Shown here one piece after another: positions 1-15,583 of a DNA stretch of 64,000 bases. The first letter of the stretch is position 1; every line of letters begins with the position of its first letter. The notes under the pieces are model-generated. The model was given only the letters and a program-made list of their open reading frames with translations, made no database searches and had not been told where the DNA came from. Both the position numbers and the translations under genes were made by a program. The DNA is from Helicostylum pulchrum (taxonomy: Eukaryota > Mucoromycota > Mucoromycetes > Mucorales > Mucoraceae): contig JAIXMO010000015.1 in NCBI GenBank assembly GCA_025677825.1, positions 496,001 through 560,000 on the forward strand, written 5' to 3'.

Positions 1-596
1 ACTAAAACTAACATGTTGGTTATCTGAAGACATTTACTATTATTTACTATTTTTTTTTACTGTTAAAAAAAGTGTAAAAAAAAATACACCCAAAAAAAAA
101 AGAAAAAAAGGAATGTTTTCTGGTCTGTGTGTCATAAAACCCAATCAGTCTTTTAAAAGTACAATTTTTTCTTTTTTTTCGGACGATTTCTTCATTGGAC
201 GAAATCATTTTTATTTTCAGACTTACTTTAATAATTGAGTCAGGAAATGCATGAGTATTTATACTTGGCCTGCGATTAGGACTAATGCGTATATTTATCA
301 TGTTATTTATTACTTTATTGATTAAATTGAACTTGAGTATTTATATGTTTTCATAAGTATAATTCTGTGATGATAAGAACGTAACGGTACGGCATAATCT
401 GCTGATCAAGTTACTGTACATAATAGTCGTCAGTGACAACATAGTAATTAATGCACATTGTTTAACAGCCAACTACAAAAAGTATTGCCTTGTAAAAGAA
501 AAAGGTTTTCTTATGAGCAAAACGAAAATTTATTTTAATAAAGCGTATGATACAAAATGAAATCCAACGTAGCTTGGAGGTTTTCTTTTATAGTTT
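1..596. other. AT-rich sequence without a recognisable gene
   Basis: This stretch is strongly AT-rich with several A/T homopolymers. A short minus-strand reading frame at 47-301 is low complexity and matches nothing I know. The part nearest 597 is presumably the 3' untranslated region of the CHMP7-like gene. Confidence 0.5.
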
Positions 597-2167
597 TCAT
601 GCCAATTCTCTTTTTCGAGTATTATTCTTTACGAATTTTTGAGCAGGGCGATCTAAAGTAGATAGAACGTTCTGCAATCTTGAAAGTTCGGATTCGGTAT
701 TAATTGGTTTTGTTAAGCTAACTTGATTTTGTTCAAGTTCATTTAATTCTTGCTCCAATTCTTGTTCATCTACAGCAGGTAAATAAGCATCCGTGACTTG
801 TTGATTTGCTACTGTCATTGCTTCTTCTACTTGTTTTTGATCTTTTAAACCATCTTCTACTTTTTCTATTGTTTCATCAATTGAACTCAAGTTTTTGTCG
901 TTTAATAAAACTCGTAATGCATCTGCTCCCATATTAAATGCCTGTACAACCTTATCATATCATAATAACGTTAATATCTTTTTTTTTTTTTTTTTTGGTT
1001 ACAATATATATATATACGTACTTGTAAATCATTTTGTGATGCTTCGATTTTTAATAGGATAGTCTCCATAGTCTCTAATGTCTTTAATCGACTTTCTAAA
1101 ATACCGTCTATTTTTTTCTTTTTCTTTAGCATATAAGCGGCCTGTGGTTTACGACCATTCTTGAAATGTTGCCTCGCTAATAACAAGAATCTACAGTTGG
1201 TGATGATGACGTTATAAGTAAATAACAATAATAATAAAAAGGAATGACTTACTCTTCTGATTTCACTTGTAACTCATCCACCTGTCTATGTAACATGGTA
1301 CAAGCTATTTTCAAATTAATCAATGCCTTATCATTACTTGTTATTTTTGCCTTCACACGTTCTACTTCATTTCTATCAGCAAATTTAATCACGGTAGAAC
1401 TTGAACCGAGCGTATTTGCTGTTTCTGCTAAATCCACTCCGTAATGATGATGTAAATATCGTAGTATCATCCAAATATCTAAATCACTTAATTGAATAAT
1501 GGTTTCTTGAAAACATGGTATGGTGTCATAACTTTGTTTAAACTCGCTAAATGTAAATAAATTATCAAGTGAACTACAAAGTGGCTTTTTGTAATGTTGT
1601 TGGATAATAATTTTGGCATACTCTGCAATGGTAGGTAATACAATATAGAGATGAGAAGCTGTTTGAGGTATAAGCCATTGAAGGGGTTTGTTATAAATCC
1701 ATCGAAACCAATCCAATGTATGAAGTGATAAAGGGTATTTCTTTTCAAATTCTTGCTGTGTTAATAAATCGTGCGTCTTTTCAACCATATGCACCTAAGC
1801 ACATTTTTAAGCCCTCACAAATATATAACGTAAATGTATTTTTATCGGCACCTACCATCACATGATTCAAGCAAAGCGGCGTACCTTTGCTAGGTCGATA
1901 AAATAATTCAGATATTTCATTTCTATCGATAAAACAACTATACTCTTTTGTTGTTAAATAACCGTGTAAATTACAACTGAGTATAACTGCGCGCCAATAG
2001 TTTACATTAGCTTCATGGCCATAAGGATTAAGTGTCTTTAGTTTAGAAAAGTCAGAGTAGAGAGACCGTAAACGGTCTGTTGTAAACTTTAAATCAAAGT
2101 CTACATATTGAGAAGACAAGTATTGTTGTAAACGTTTTTTTCTATTTGAAAGTGAATTGTCATTCAT
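597..2167 (-). CDS. CHM7: CHMP7/Chm7-like ESCRT-III protein
   Basis: The four exons are 2167-1856, 1794-1253, 1190-1022 and 941-597. They join in frame to 455 codons, very close to the size of animal CHMP7. The N-terminal part (about residues 1-230) is the CHMP7-specific winged-helix-like region. The second part is a Snf7 domain: it has the LARQHFKNGRKPQAAYML helix followed by a K-rich run and LETMETILLKIEASQNDLQ, then an acidic tail. CHMP7/Chm7 is known to recruit ESCRT-III to the nuclear envelope for pore surveillance and sealing. Introns are 61, 62 and 80 nt. The first (1855-1795, GTAGGT...TTAG) was inferred because the two frames cannot be joined otherwise. The ATG lies only 68 nt below the stop of the upstream HSPA12-like gene, so the promoter must be very short or lie inside that gene. 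Confidence 0.85.
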
Positions 2168-2235
2168 TAGTAAGAGAGAAAAAAAAAAAAGTAAAGTTTA
2201 TTAAAGCAAAAAAAAAAAGGGTTTTGTGTATTTTT

Positions 2236-5200
2236 TTAATTGAGTTCTAAAAAGTCAATACATCTGTAATCAGCTTCATAGTCGTCTTGTTTAACAGTAA
2301 AAATAAGCTCGTATTTTTCTACTTTACAGCTAATCTCAATAGCTTTTGTTATGTCTTTAATAGGAAATATAAACCGATGTAATTTCCTGAAGCTGTTGTT
2401 CGATATAGTATTGTTTGACGATTCTGCTTCACGAGAGGCATATAAAACTGGACATGTAAAGAAAAAAAGTCAGCAAAAAAAAATAAAAATAAAAATGTGG
2501 TGCTGTCATCTTACCAATAGCGATTGAACATGCATGTGGTACTTTAAACTGTAAGAAAGGATTATAGTTTGGTACAATTGAAGAAGTAGACACATTGAAA
2601 TCAACCAACGAGTGAAGTAACGAAAACGCACCTTCTTGAGTTGTATACAAGACCTCGTCATATGCATCTTCTTTCTTTTTATCTTTTTTCTCGTTGTCTT
2701 TTTTCTCGTTGTCTTTTTTCTCGTTGTCCTTGGTTTTTCTCTTTTTAAACAATCGACTATACATGTGTTGAGCCATAGTACCTTGTTTTTTAACATCATG
2801 AGTCAAGATATGAACCGCGTACCTTCGTTCAGTTACTCTTGTCCATTTTTGTATCACTTTAGTATTGACACCGAGCGCCAAGCAGGCCACATGCCTAGTG
2901 AAATCCACATCACCGTTAAACAAAAGATAAAACTTTTCACCAAAGATCTCTTCAATATGGAGTCTTAAACTAAAAAACTCTTTTAGTCCCGTATTGACAG
3001 GGAGAAACAAGTATAACGTTTGCGGCGGGTCGGTAAGATAAGACTCGCAGGCGTTTCTAATCATGTAAATTAATCGATATTTTATCCAAGATCTAATTAA
3101 GACGTCCTGTATCAGTTTGCTTGTTATTTCATGATGCTTGAATCTTCGAATGGCGTACAGTAGACCGGCCTTGTTGACAACTGAATAAAATGGTAGCTGC
3201 ATAAACATAAGCTTATCTGTACCTGGAATCAAAAACAAGTCACCGAGAGTATGCGTTGCAGACGGTTTACTTTCAATGACTTGACGATTGATATAGTCAA
3301 GTACATGGGGACCCATAAAATTAATCATGCCAGCCAAATTCTTCAACATTTCTTCAACCTTATAATTTCCCGCATCAATACTTCTTTCGACCTCTGTAGG
3401 ACCTATAGATTCAAACTCCCAATAAATACTAGGTCCAAATGCAGGCAACAATGGTTCAGTACTTTCAATGTCTTCCACTGGAACTTGACGTGAAAATAAT
3501 TTTAGATCCAATGTCAAGGTTCGAATTTTTACATTTTCTTGACTTTTATTAATCATTTGGTTTATCATCGATTTTACAGCCTGGATTTTATCATCTATTC
3601 CTTTACTTTCAAAATCCTCACAAATGATGTCAAAGTATGGGTAATTTTTACAAGATCTGTTGGATATGCCTACCCATACAATATATCCTTGGATTATATC
3701 CGCGCCTTTCATCATACCAATTTCAGATGCGAATTTAAGAACGTGCATCTTTAATAAATTCTCTTCTTTGTTTACATGTAAAGATGCCTTGTAATCAAAT
3801 AATTGACATATGTTACTATGTACTTTGATAATATCTTTCGGTTGAAATAATTGATCGAGTTTGGTCATCATTTTAAGTAAATCTTGTTTTAAAATCGACA
3901 TAGGTGTTTCGATAAGTGTATCAAATTGCTCGTTTTTTAGATTATTTGTCGATTGCTGTGCAATAGAGATACAGTATCGTACACCATTGGGTTGCCATTT
4001 CTTTTTTGGATATAATTCCTCATAATCATGTTGAATCTGTTCGTGGAGTTGATGGATAAATGCCTTGATCAAGCATTTATAGTATAAGGTATCGCCACTT
4101 GTGCTGCGGACTATCAGTAAAGATAGATCTTCACAGGCAGTGTCAACAATATGCCTAAAATTATATTGAATAAAACTATTTAAAACCCGTTAGTATATTA
4201 CAAGTACAACGAAGTTTATTTGTATATATATTTACCGTTCAGAATCAAACCTGAATTTACGGAAGAAATCATATCCATGGTGGAAACTGCAAATTCAGAA
4301 AGAAAGAGTTAACTTTTATAAAACATGTGTATTTTTTACGGTATTTACTTTTTTCTCTCTAATAATTCTTTAAAAGTGTCGTTTAGCGTAACAATGTTAA
4401 CTCCTTTTAACGTCAAAAAACTAAACGTGGCAGTCAGATCAAACAAGTCTATATCTACATTTATGTGCATTTTAGTTTATAACTAAACTCTTTAATATAA
4501 ATATGTATTTATTTTACCTATACCAATTAACAAATCGTACTTTTCAATAAATATAGATTCTCCACTACACTGATCCGTATTGATTTTGGATTGGTCTTTG
4601 GTTATAATATCTATACAATCAATACCATGATAAATACCGCCTCGCATCGAAGCACGGTACCCGTCCTCTGGTACAATCAAGTGCTGAATAGCATTTGTGC
4701 AAGTGATAAACTCGTAATGTAACTTTTTGTACAGATAGGATGATTGACCAAACCCTCCCAACAAGAACAGAGTTTCAATGGTTGTATGTGATTTTCTAAC
4801 CTGCTTACGGATCAAACTCATTACGTTTTCAACAACGGGTTCAAACACAAATTTCGACATATCAGTGCTTTTAATACGTAGCTGTGCTGTTTCGGCATGA
4901 CGAACAATGTTTCCAGTCGTATCTAAACTTTCGATGACAGAGGGAATGAAGCTTTCGTCGTGTGGTGGTAATGTAAAGTAGACGTAGTCAGTAGGTGTTA
5001 GATCTTGAACGAAATCATCGTCACTAAATATGTCTTGGTCCATGTAAACGTCGTCTTCGTCGTAACATGATTCATCTTGCTCCGTTTCTTCTTCTTCGTT
5101 ATCTGAATGGTTTAAGTAATCCTGTTCGTAATCGTAATCGTTTTCATGAACATCTTTCATTACTGTATCATCAGTCGTTGTTAAAGTGGTAGCATCATCT

Positions 5201-6102
5201 GTTGGTTCAGTTTGTTTAACAACCGTAGTAGCAGCAGTAGAAGCAATATAATTATTTCTACCAGTTTCATCACCAAAGTAGTGCTTTATTTCCTTTATAA
5301 ATTGATCCACCAACAGTTTCAAAGTACTATCACTGACACCACCAAGAAACACTTGATCTCTTAAATAACTTTCCATATTTTTATCCAGAATAGTAGAGCC
5401 ACAACATCCCCCGCTTTCTAAAGCCAATTGACAATGTCCTTTTTGCTCCACACTAGTATCAGTACATTCATAAGTGGCTAGGTCAACTGTACCACCACCA
5501 GCATCACATACCAAGTACCGCTGCCCTTTCACTAATTTCTTTGTGTCACCCTCGGTTCTGATACAAAACTCGCGTTCACAAAACAAGGAAGCAGCAAAGG
5601 CTTCATTGATAATGGCTAACCTTTCATTTGGATCCGAATCCTGAACTAACCCAGCCTCTATGGCAATTAACCGCATGCACGCGTTATCTTCAGTTACCCA
5701 AGTTGCAGGCACAGTCAATACGAATCTAAAATCTTTCTCAGATGCTTTTCGTGGTAATACAGTTTGAATCAGTTGGTGACACGTATATTGATATATTTCT
5801 CGAAGATAATCTACTGCGGCGTTCCAGTATTGCTTTTCTTCGTAGGTGAGCTGGGAGTTGTTGTTAGTGCGATAGTTTTGAAAGATGGTGTGAAGTTTAA
5901 GTTTGAATTGGTCGATGAGGAGGACGTCAGGGTCGTTTGGAGTGGCAGTGATATGGTCAATAGCGGATTTACCCCATTTCAAAAGTGTGTGGTCTGGTTT
6001 GGAGTAGAGACAGGCGGTAGGTGTCTTTTCAAATGTGTCGTCTGGTTTTTGTTCAGGCCTGCAAATATAAAAATTATGTCAGTATGACAGCTTAACGTTT
6101 TG

Positions 6103-6156
<54 letters not shown>

Positions 6157-6353
6157 TGTGTGTGTGTGTTTTACCATTTTATAACGTGAACAATGCTTTT
6201 TTTGTCCTTAGTGTAGGAGAAGCAACTGCCGGAAAATGTGGTACCGATATCTATCCAATTATTAGATTACATGTATGTACCTTTTTTTTTACTATTATAA
6301 TGTACTTTACCTATACTTATAATGTAGTCGTAAAGATCAAATCCAGTAGACAT
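2236..6353 (-). CDS. Double-module HSPA12-like Hsp70 protein
   Basis: Seven exons (6353-6311, 6250-6175, 6058-4518, 4454-4349, 4286-4236, 4154-2515, 2447-2236) join in frame to about 1222 residues, roughly twice a normal HSPA12 protein. Module 1 (residues 1 to about 535) has an intact Hsp70 nucleotide-binding site: DIGTTFSG at 15-22, VPATW near 156, CDAGGGTVDLA near 225 and LFLLGGFGQSSYL near 485. A long Asp/Glu-rich insert (about 315-410) sits inside it. Module 2 aligns segment by segment (TLYLFLPVNTG for TLFLLGGFGQS) but has lost the phosphate-binding Gly/Thr residues, so it is probably a pseudo-ATPase. Introns 1 and 3 split equivalent codons (ATA G^AT AT). Near the C terminus a KDNEK repeat is encoded by a 15-bp minisatellite. 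An alternative is two genes, the second starting at ATG 4470. Substrates are unknown. Confidence 0.75.
6106..6169. repeat. (GT)n microsatellite inside an intron
   Basis: About 32 GT dinucleotides with one TA interruption lie in intron 2 (6174-6059) of the HSPA12-like gene. Read on the coding strand this is a (CA)n tract starting about 5 nt after the donor. It makes this the longest intron of that gene, at 116 nt. Confidence 0.95.
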
Positions 6354-7950
6354 ATTGTTTTTTTTTAAAAAAAAATAGATAGAATAGATAAAAAAAATAA
6401 AAAAGTCACCCTTTTTATAACAAAAACGGCGGGACTTAATCATTATGGCCCAATTGTGGTGTTTATAAAAAGATAAATAAATAAAACACAACTACGTTAT
6501 CCAGCACCTTTCGCCTGGTATAGATATTGACATGTACAGTCCATAACTCATTGAGAAATTTGGGATCAATATGATCTACAAAATGCTTCTCCATTCTTCC
6601 AGATATGGCCATGTCGTTTAATTATGCAATTTTTTGTGCCTTCTTTCTAAAAAAAATCATTTTAGAAGCCAAGCGATTATCATATAAACATAAAACTTTT
6701 TTTTTACTCGTTACAACAAAACTTAAGCTTCTGAGTCTTTGAATACACTTTTTAGTTTTCATAGACAATAATGGTTTTTTTTTTTACTACAGTAGCGGCT
6801 CTATTTACGGGCGGAAGAAATCTACCTTTATATCGAACATACCCTAATATCGAACAGTGGATAATTACTTCTAAAAAGAAAAAAGCTCACTGAAATACCT
6901 GAGCCTAACAATCGCTCACATAAGAAATCATTGCTAAAATTAGCACTTATAATAAATATTCGTTTATTTTTTAAACGCTTTTTGGACCTTACTTTTATAA
7001 TATAAAATAGTTGTTTTAAATATATCTTTGATAAAAAAAATTAAAAACGCACTTTTTTGCTTTTTTTTTCTATTTTCATTTTTGGGGATCAACCCCTTTT
7101 GTGTTTTTGTAGTTATTTTACCATTACTCATAATCCGATTTTCCTATCTTTGAGAAAAATCACGGATGGCATAGCACTTGTTTAGACGCTTCTAATCCAT
7201 TTTAAATAATATTTATAATGCAAAAACTGAAAGAGCAATCGCTGTTTAAGAATTACCACAAATAATGAGCAGCTGTACCACGCATAACCATTTATTGAAT
7301 ATCTTGCAAATAATGTGTCAATCGATGTAAAATACGAAACCATTGCTGAACGATAAACATATCACCATATGTTTTGGAAATAGGTTTGAGAGTGTGAAGT
7401 ATAGTATTGTAATCAGGTCGGTAGATACACTCAGTAGAGTATACGTATTTTTTTCTTTTTAAGACATAGTAAACGCGCACTTTTTCAAACCCTTTTTTTT
7501 TTTCGATGCTTTAACATTAAACTTTCCTTAAACGAATCTAGTTATGCACAGTGATGGCTACATCTAGTTATAACATAAAATTTGAATTCAGAAGAATTGT
7601 TTGTACTTTGCATAAATTTCTCAAAGTTTGATATAAAAATGAATATCTCGTAAAAAAAACAGTAGTAATGAAAGAAGACGGGAAGAGCAATGATTTAAAA
7701 TATGAGCTGCTAGCCTCGTTGAATAAAAGACACGGGATATATAATTATCCTCTCCTCTTGTAGAACTTGGGAGGCAGAACGTTGAAGCGAAATAAAATAC
7801 GAGCAAGGTACCCCGCTCTACGTAACATTTCCCTACCTTTTTTTTAATAGCATCTACACATCCGTAAACCAAAATTCTCGACTACAGAAAAAAGCTATCA
7901 TTACATGTATTCCTCTTTTTTTTTATTATTTTTATTATTCTATATAAATA
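6354..7950. other. Intergenic region, no convincing gene
   Basis: About 1.6 kb lie between the HSPA12-like gene and the haem lyase gene. Two short minus-strand reading frames look slightly protein-like: one from ATG 6612 with VDHIDPKFLNELWTVHV, and one at 7480-7292 with TYGDMFIVQQWFRILHRL. They do not join by any obvious intron and I recognise neither. The rest is AT-rich with homopolymer runs. It probably includes the HSPA12-like promoter and the 3' UTR of the haem lyase. Confidence 0.4.
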
Positions 7951-8871
7951 TTACATGAATTGTCCTTTTCTAAATGACATTCTTAATCTATCCCACATAC
8001 CGGATGGAGATACTGCAGGACGTACGTCTAAATAAAAGCTAAGAGACATTGGTTTCTTTGGATCTTGCTTTCCAGAATAAAAATCAATAACATAAGTGAC
8101 CTTTTCCCCACATCTATCTACAACCCAATCATGACGATCGAATGGAAGTGCATATCTAATAAGTACATGTCAGTAAATAATATATATTTATTTATAATAA
8201 TTATTTCTCTTACCCAAACCAAGATCGAATACGAGCTTTAGGTGTAATATCTTTAGGACGTCCTTCAAACTTTGCCAACATGGGTTGCTTACACTCACTA
8301 CACATAAATACAAAAAAAAATCCTGTTATTCAACGTGTTGTCACTCATAAAAGACATGTATACTTTACGTTTGATGTAACTTTTCCCATTCCAAAATCTT
8401 TTGCCATGCCATTTCATTAACAGCGTTATGAATAGGAACGACTACTTGCATATCTTGTTCTTCTGGTGTCCAATTCTTGCGTCTCATAGCGTTAAAGAAC
8501 ATTTGTTCTGAAGGATAAATCCATAACTTATCGTCAGAGTTAGCGCGGGGAATGGTCGATGTCTCTCTCTCTTTAGCAAGAGGTGTCTTTTGATCAGGTT
8601 GAGGTGCTTGTTCAGAAATCTTGGGCATATTGTTGGTACTATCGATAGCGTCTGAAACACAACCTTCTTTAGAGGCAGGTAAAAAGTGTTTATAAGCTGA
8701 AGGATCAACAGGACATGTTTGAGGTTCCTCTGTGTTTGGTGGAAGGAAGTTTTTATATGAATTATGATCGACGGGACAGGTAGGTTCTTCGGCTTTAGTC
8801 TCAATAGGTTTATGGTCTACAGGACATTTTGGCTCTTCTACTTTTTGGTGATCAACAGGACACTGAGACAT
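7951..8871 (-). CDS. CYC3: Holocytochrome c synthase (cytochrome c haem lyase)
   Basis: Three exons (8871-8369, 8297-8214, 8155-7951) give 263 residues, normal for this family. The enzyme attaches haem covalently to apocytochrome c in the mitochondrial intermembrane space. The N terminus carries four Cys-Pro heme-regulatory-type motifs: CPVDH near residues 4, 16 and 32, and CPVDP near 54. The catalytic domain shows the family signatures: [51 protein letters not shown] and YVIDFYSG, and ends with a conserved-looking FYLDVRPA...WDRLRM block. The three-exon join restores the DRHDW motif across the second intron, which supports the model. Introns are 71 and 58 nt. I cannot tell from sequence whether the enzyme serves both cytochrome c and c1. 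Confidence 0.95.
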
Positions 8872-9000
8872 AATGTAAGAATTGTGTTTTTTTAAAAAAA
8901 GGAAAAGCCTGGGGTGTGTAAAGGTAAGAAAAAAGCGAGGGGGTTTGAATTTTGACCCGAAGAATTCAGGGCTAGAATTTTTAAAAAAAAGTCTAGTGTT

Positions 9001-10647
9001 TTATTTTTTGACTTTTTCCTTCTTCTCCATTAAAGCTCTTGTATCTAATGATTTACCAATTATACTATCGGTTTCTAAGCATACATTTGAATTAGAGGGG
9101 ACAATTTTTCTTTTAACAATTGATTCAGGAAACTGTTCAGATAACATTCTATCAGAGTATGAAAAGTCAAAATTTACAAAACTTGAAGCAACCAAATCCT
9201 TCTTTTTCGAATCCTTCTTTTCTGCTGCTTCCTCTCCTTCTTCTTCATCTTCAGGTATAGGGTAGTGAATTGTGATAGGTACAGATGTAGCAAATAAAGA
9301 TACATGTTTATCTTCTTCACTATTGTTGCTGTCTGTACCTTTTTTGACATCCGTCTTTAAATCAAAATCTTTTCGCATATATTTGCTAGTATTTCTCTTC
9401 TTTTTGATCCAAGAAAATTTTTGATCAATTTCTGAAATAGATTTTTGTAAAGAAGAAGATAATAGCAAATCCTTCTTATTTACAATTTTTTGCTTTTCTT
9501 CTTCTTCTTTTTCTTCTTCTTCTTTTTCTTCTTCTTCTTCTTCTTTATCCTCATTTAATGATTCATCTTCCTTTTCTTCTTCAGAAAATTCTTCATCTAA
9601 ATTAAACATATCCTCTTCTTCTTCTTCTTCCTCTTGATCATTCTCTAAATTACATAAATATTAATAAATAAACAAAAAAAAAGCACATGACAAACTAACT
9701 TGATAGCATATTCAAATTATAGTGATCAAGATTCTTGTTCTTGAGACTGGTACTAATATCAGACTCACTTAATGCAAACCCGATTTTTCTAATAGTGGGC
9801 TTCGTACTTGAGCTCTCAGCCGCTGCTGGAGCAAATGTAACATGACCCTTCTTTTCATCCACATTTTGATCAGTTATTTGAATGATTTTCGACCACAATT
9901 GGTTATTTTCTAACTTTGCCTTTGATATTAAAGCTTGTGTTTGTTTTTCTTCCTTTTGCTTAAATTCTTCAATACGTAACTTGGATTCTAATCGAATCTT
10001 TTCAATCGACAGATCTACTAATGAAATAATTTGTTGATGTGTAGATACAAGTTTTCCTGGAACATCTAACATAATAATAATAAAAGGTCAATACAATTTT
10101 CTCCATAAACAAATGATAAAAACCTTCGGCACTAGGCATTGGCACCAAGTCTTCTGTATCTTGATTTAATTTAATTTTGAAGATACTTGAATATTGAGGA
10201 TCCTGCTTGACTTTTTCTGCTTCTTCACCATACTATAAACTAGCTTAACTTTTTTTTTATTCGCTACAAATATATAAGATATACTTACAATTGCATTTTC
10301 GTGAACAACTGCTTTACTAAGCGAAGAAGATTCCGTTACAGAATATATTTTCCCACAGTTGCAGTTAAGACAACTAGTGGTTTTCCAACCTGACTTTCTT
10401 TCTGTATGAACCAACGTATTAAACTCCTAAAATAAAAATATTCTGTAAGCATAATACTTTATACAAATATATATTTAAAGCTTACAATAATAATTCCACC
10501 CATTCCAAGCTCAAATTCCAAACCAGGAAACGGTTCCTTTACAGCCGCTTGTTCTTTTAACTCAGCGAATGCATTAGCCGTGTACTTGGTAGCGAGATGG
10601 ATTCTTATATTAAGACAATGACAAGAATAGACTATAAAGTTCGACAT
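9001..10647 (-). CDS. Unrecognised acidic protein with an N-terminal Cys cluster
   Basis: Five exons (10647-10486, 10426-10289, 10232-10124, 10065-9700, 9644-9001) join in frame to 472 residues. The start is the internal ATG at 10647, which gives MSNFIVYSCHCLNIRIHL. The first ~110 residues have two Cys pairs, SCHC near residue 9 and SCLNCNCG near residue 71, which suggests a small zinc-binding fold. The middle (DVPGKLVSTHQQIISLVD, then IEKIRLESKLRIEEFKQ) is helical or coiled coil. The last 200 residues are very rich in Glu and Lys, with poly-Glu runs encoded by GAA/GAG repeats (9480-9545). I do not recognise the family and assign no function. The intron-3 donor (GTTTTT at 10123) is weak and is the least certain join. 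Confidence 0.6.
9480..9545. repeat. CTT-rich simple repeat encoding poly-Glu
   Basis: Interrupted CTT/TTC triplets on the plus strand read as GAA/GAG on the coding strand. They encode the poly-glutamate runs of the acidic protein at 9001-10647. Length variation here would change the run without shifting the frame. Confidence 0.85.
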
Positions 10648-13898
<3,251 letters not shown>

Positions 13899-14052
13899 AC
13901 TACGGCTAAACTAAATGTACCGAGCTTTAGTAATGGCGACTCTCTCGGAAGTCTAAAAAAAATCCTAAATAAATAAATAAAAAAACTTGTGCTTTTTTTT
14001 TAAACAATAACTTCTTTTTTTCCTTCTTTTTTTTTCTTTTGTATATTTTATT

Positions 14053-15572
14053 ATGAGTCTCCTTGCTAAGAAAGGCATTAAATTGACAGAACATAGTATA
14101 CCATCGCGTATGACAGAAAGTGATCGTCGTAGCTTTGAAGTATCACCTTTACTAAATGAAGGACGAGTATCAATGACACCAAGTGAAGAAGAGGGGGCTG
14201 ATATATTCGCAGCACCGCCTGCCATTTGCAGTCGAAACAAAAAGGGTCTTCAAAGGCAAAATTGCCGAGCCACCTTTTGTTGTTGTACCTCAAAAAAATC
14301 TAGCATTATTATTTTATGCTTGCTAGTTATTTTATTACCCATACTATCATTTACCTTATTCTGTTCAATTTATTTCTCTGCCGCATCTTTACCAACTGAC
14401 ACAATTCCACTAGACCAAGTTACTAGCTTGCAACAAATGACGACTACGCCTCGTCTACTGACACTCAACATGTTTATGAGACCACCCGGTATAAAGAATA
14501 ATAAAGATGACTTTAAAAACGAACGTTTGGAATACATTGTACAGAATATTTTACCCCATTATGATATCATAACCATCCAAGAGGCATTTGCCTACGCTAA
14601 CAGGCGTATTGATACTTTATTATCTGCTGCTTTTGCTCAAGGGTTTTATTACCATGTTGCTTCTGCCAGGCATTACCCGTGGCATTTAGCAGGTGACGGT
14701 GGCCTACTCATCTTATCAAGGTTTCCTATTAAAAAATCAAACCGGATAGAATTTTCCCGTGGTGTACACTCAGACTGGTAACATAAAAAAAAATACGGGT
14801 TATTTTTTTTTTATTTATTTAGTAACAAATCTTATTTTAGGTTATCGTTCAAGGGTGCTTTACACGCTTTAATTGAATTAAACCCAACACAGCATATTCA
14901 TGTGTATACAACACATACCCAAGCATCTTATGATAATGGAGGAGCCATTAATTTTGATGACACCAAAGTGAGATTAAGCCAATTTTCAGCAGTACATCAG
15001 TTTATATCAGACACAGCAAAAGATGACACACATCCGATTTTATTAATGGGTGACTTAAATGTAGATGCCGCCACACACGATGATGCAATTGATCAACCGT
15101 CTCGTCATAACTCACTGGCATATACCATGATGATGGATGTACTTACAGGAAAAGGAACACGTCTTGATTTAATCGATAACAAGACATCGCCTGAAACAGT
15201 GTATGGAAGTGACTGGAAATTAAATGATTTGACAGATATTGCCTACAAAACATACGGGTATCATCCTATTACCTTTGGTGACTATAAAAAGTTGGATAAT
15301 GGGTCACTGGTACCTGCCGAAACTACCTTGACAAGTCATAACCAGCTTATGACCGTACAAAGTATTGATCGATTACTCTGGTCTAGTAATAACAATACAC
15401 ATATATCTATTGGAAACCTTACTGTTGAACCCTTTTTTACAAGTAATGAAACAAATCAACCTTTCACTCAAATATCAGGTAAAAAAAAAAAATACATATA
15501 TTTATAAATTACATCATTTTTAATACGCCATATATAGATCATTACGGAATTAGCGCTTTACTTTATATTTAA
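14053..15572 (+). CDS. Membrane-anchored neutral sphingomyelinase-like phosphodiesterase
   Basis: Three exons (14053-14777, 14841-15478, 15538-15572) give 465 residues. The N terminus (1-80) is cytosolic-looking and ends in a Cys-rich patch (CRATFCCCTS) that could be palmitoylated. One transmembrane helix follows at about 83-110. The rest is an endonuclease/exonuclease/phosphatase fold of the neutral sphingomyelinase type. It shows LLTLNMFMRPPG (134-146), the metal-binding Glu in TIQEAFAYANRR (Glu177), LILSRFPI, the GDLNVDA active-site motif and the closing SDHYG motif. These enzymes usually cleave sphingomyelin, or inositol-phosphosphingolipids in fungi, to ceramide; the substrate here is inferred. 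The final SDH motif is only completed by the 12-codon last exon, so retention of intron 2 would remove the catalytic His. The stop lies 11 nt from that of the convergent TrpRS gene. Confidence 0.88.
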
Positions 15573-15583
15573 ATAAATCGTAT

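Noticed and set aside
6108..6368. Plus-strand frame beginning with a Cys-Val repeat
   Set aside because: It is the translation of the (GT)n microsatellite and the antisense of HSPA12 exons.
6463..6612. Minus-strand ORF MAISGRMEKHFVDHIDPKFL as an upstream exon of the HSPA12-like gene
   Set aside because: No donor/acceptor pair links it in frame to the ATG at 6353, and that ATG already gives a normal Hsp70 N terminus.
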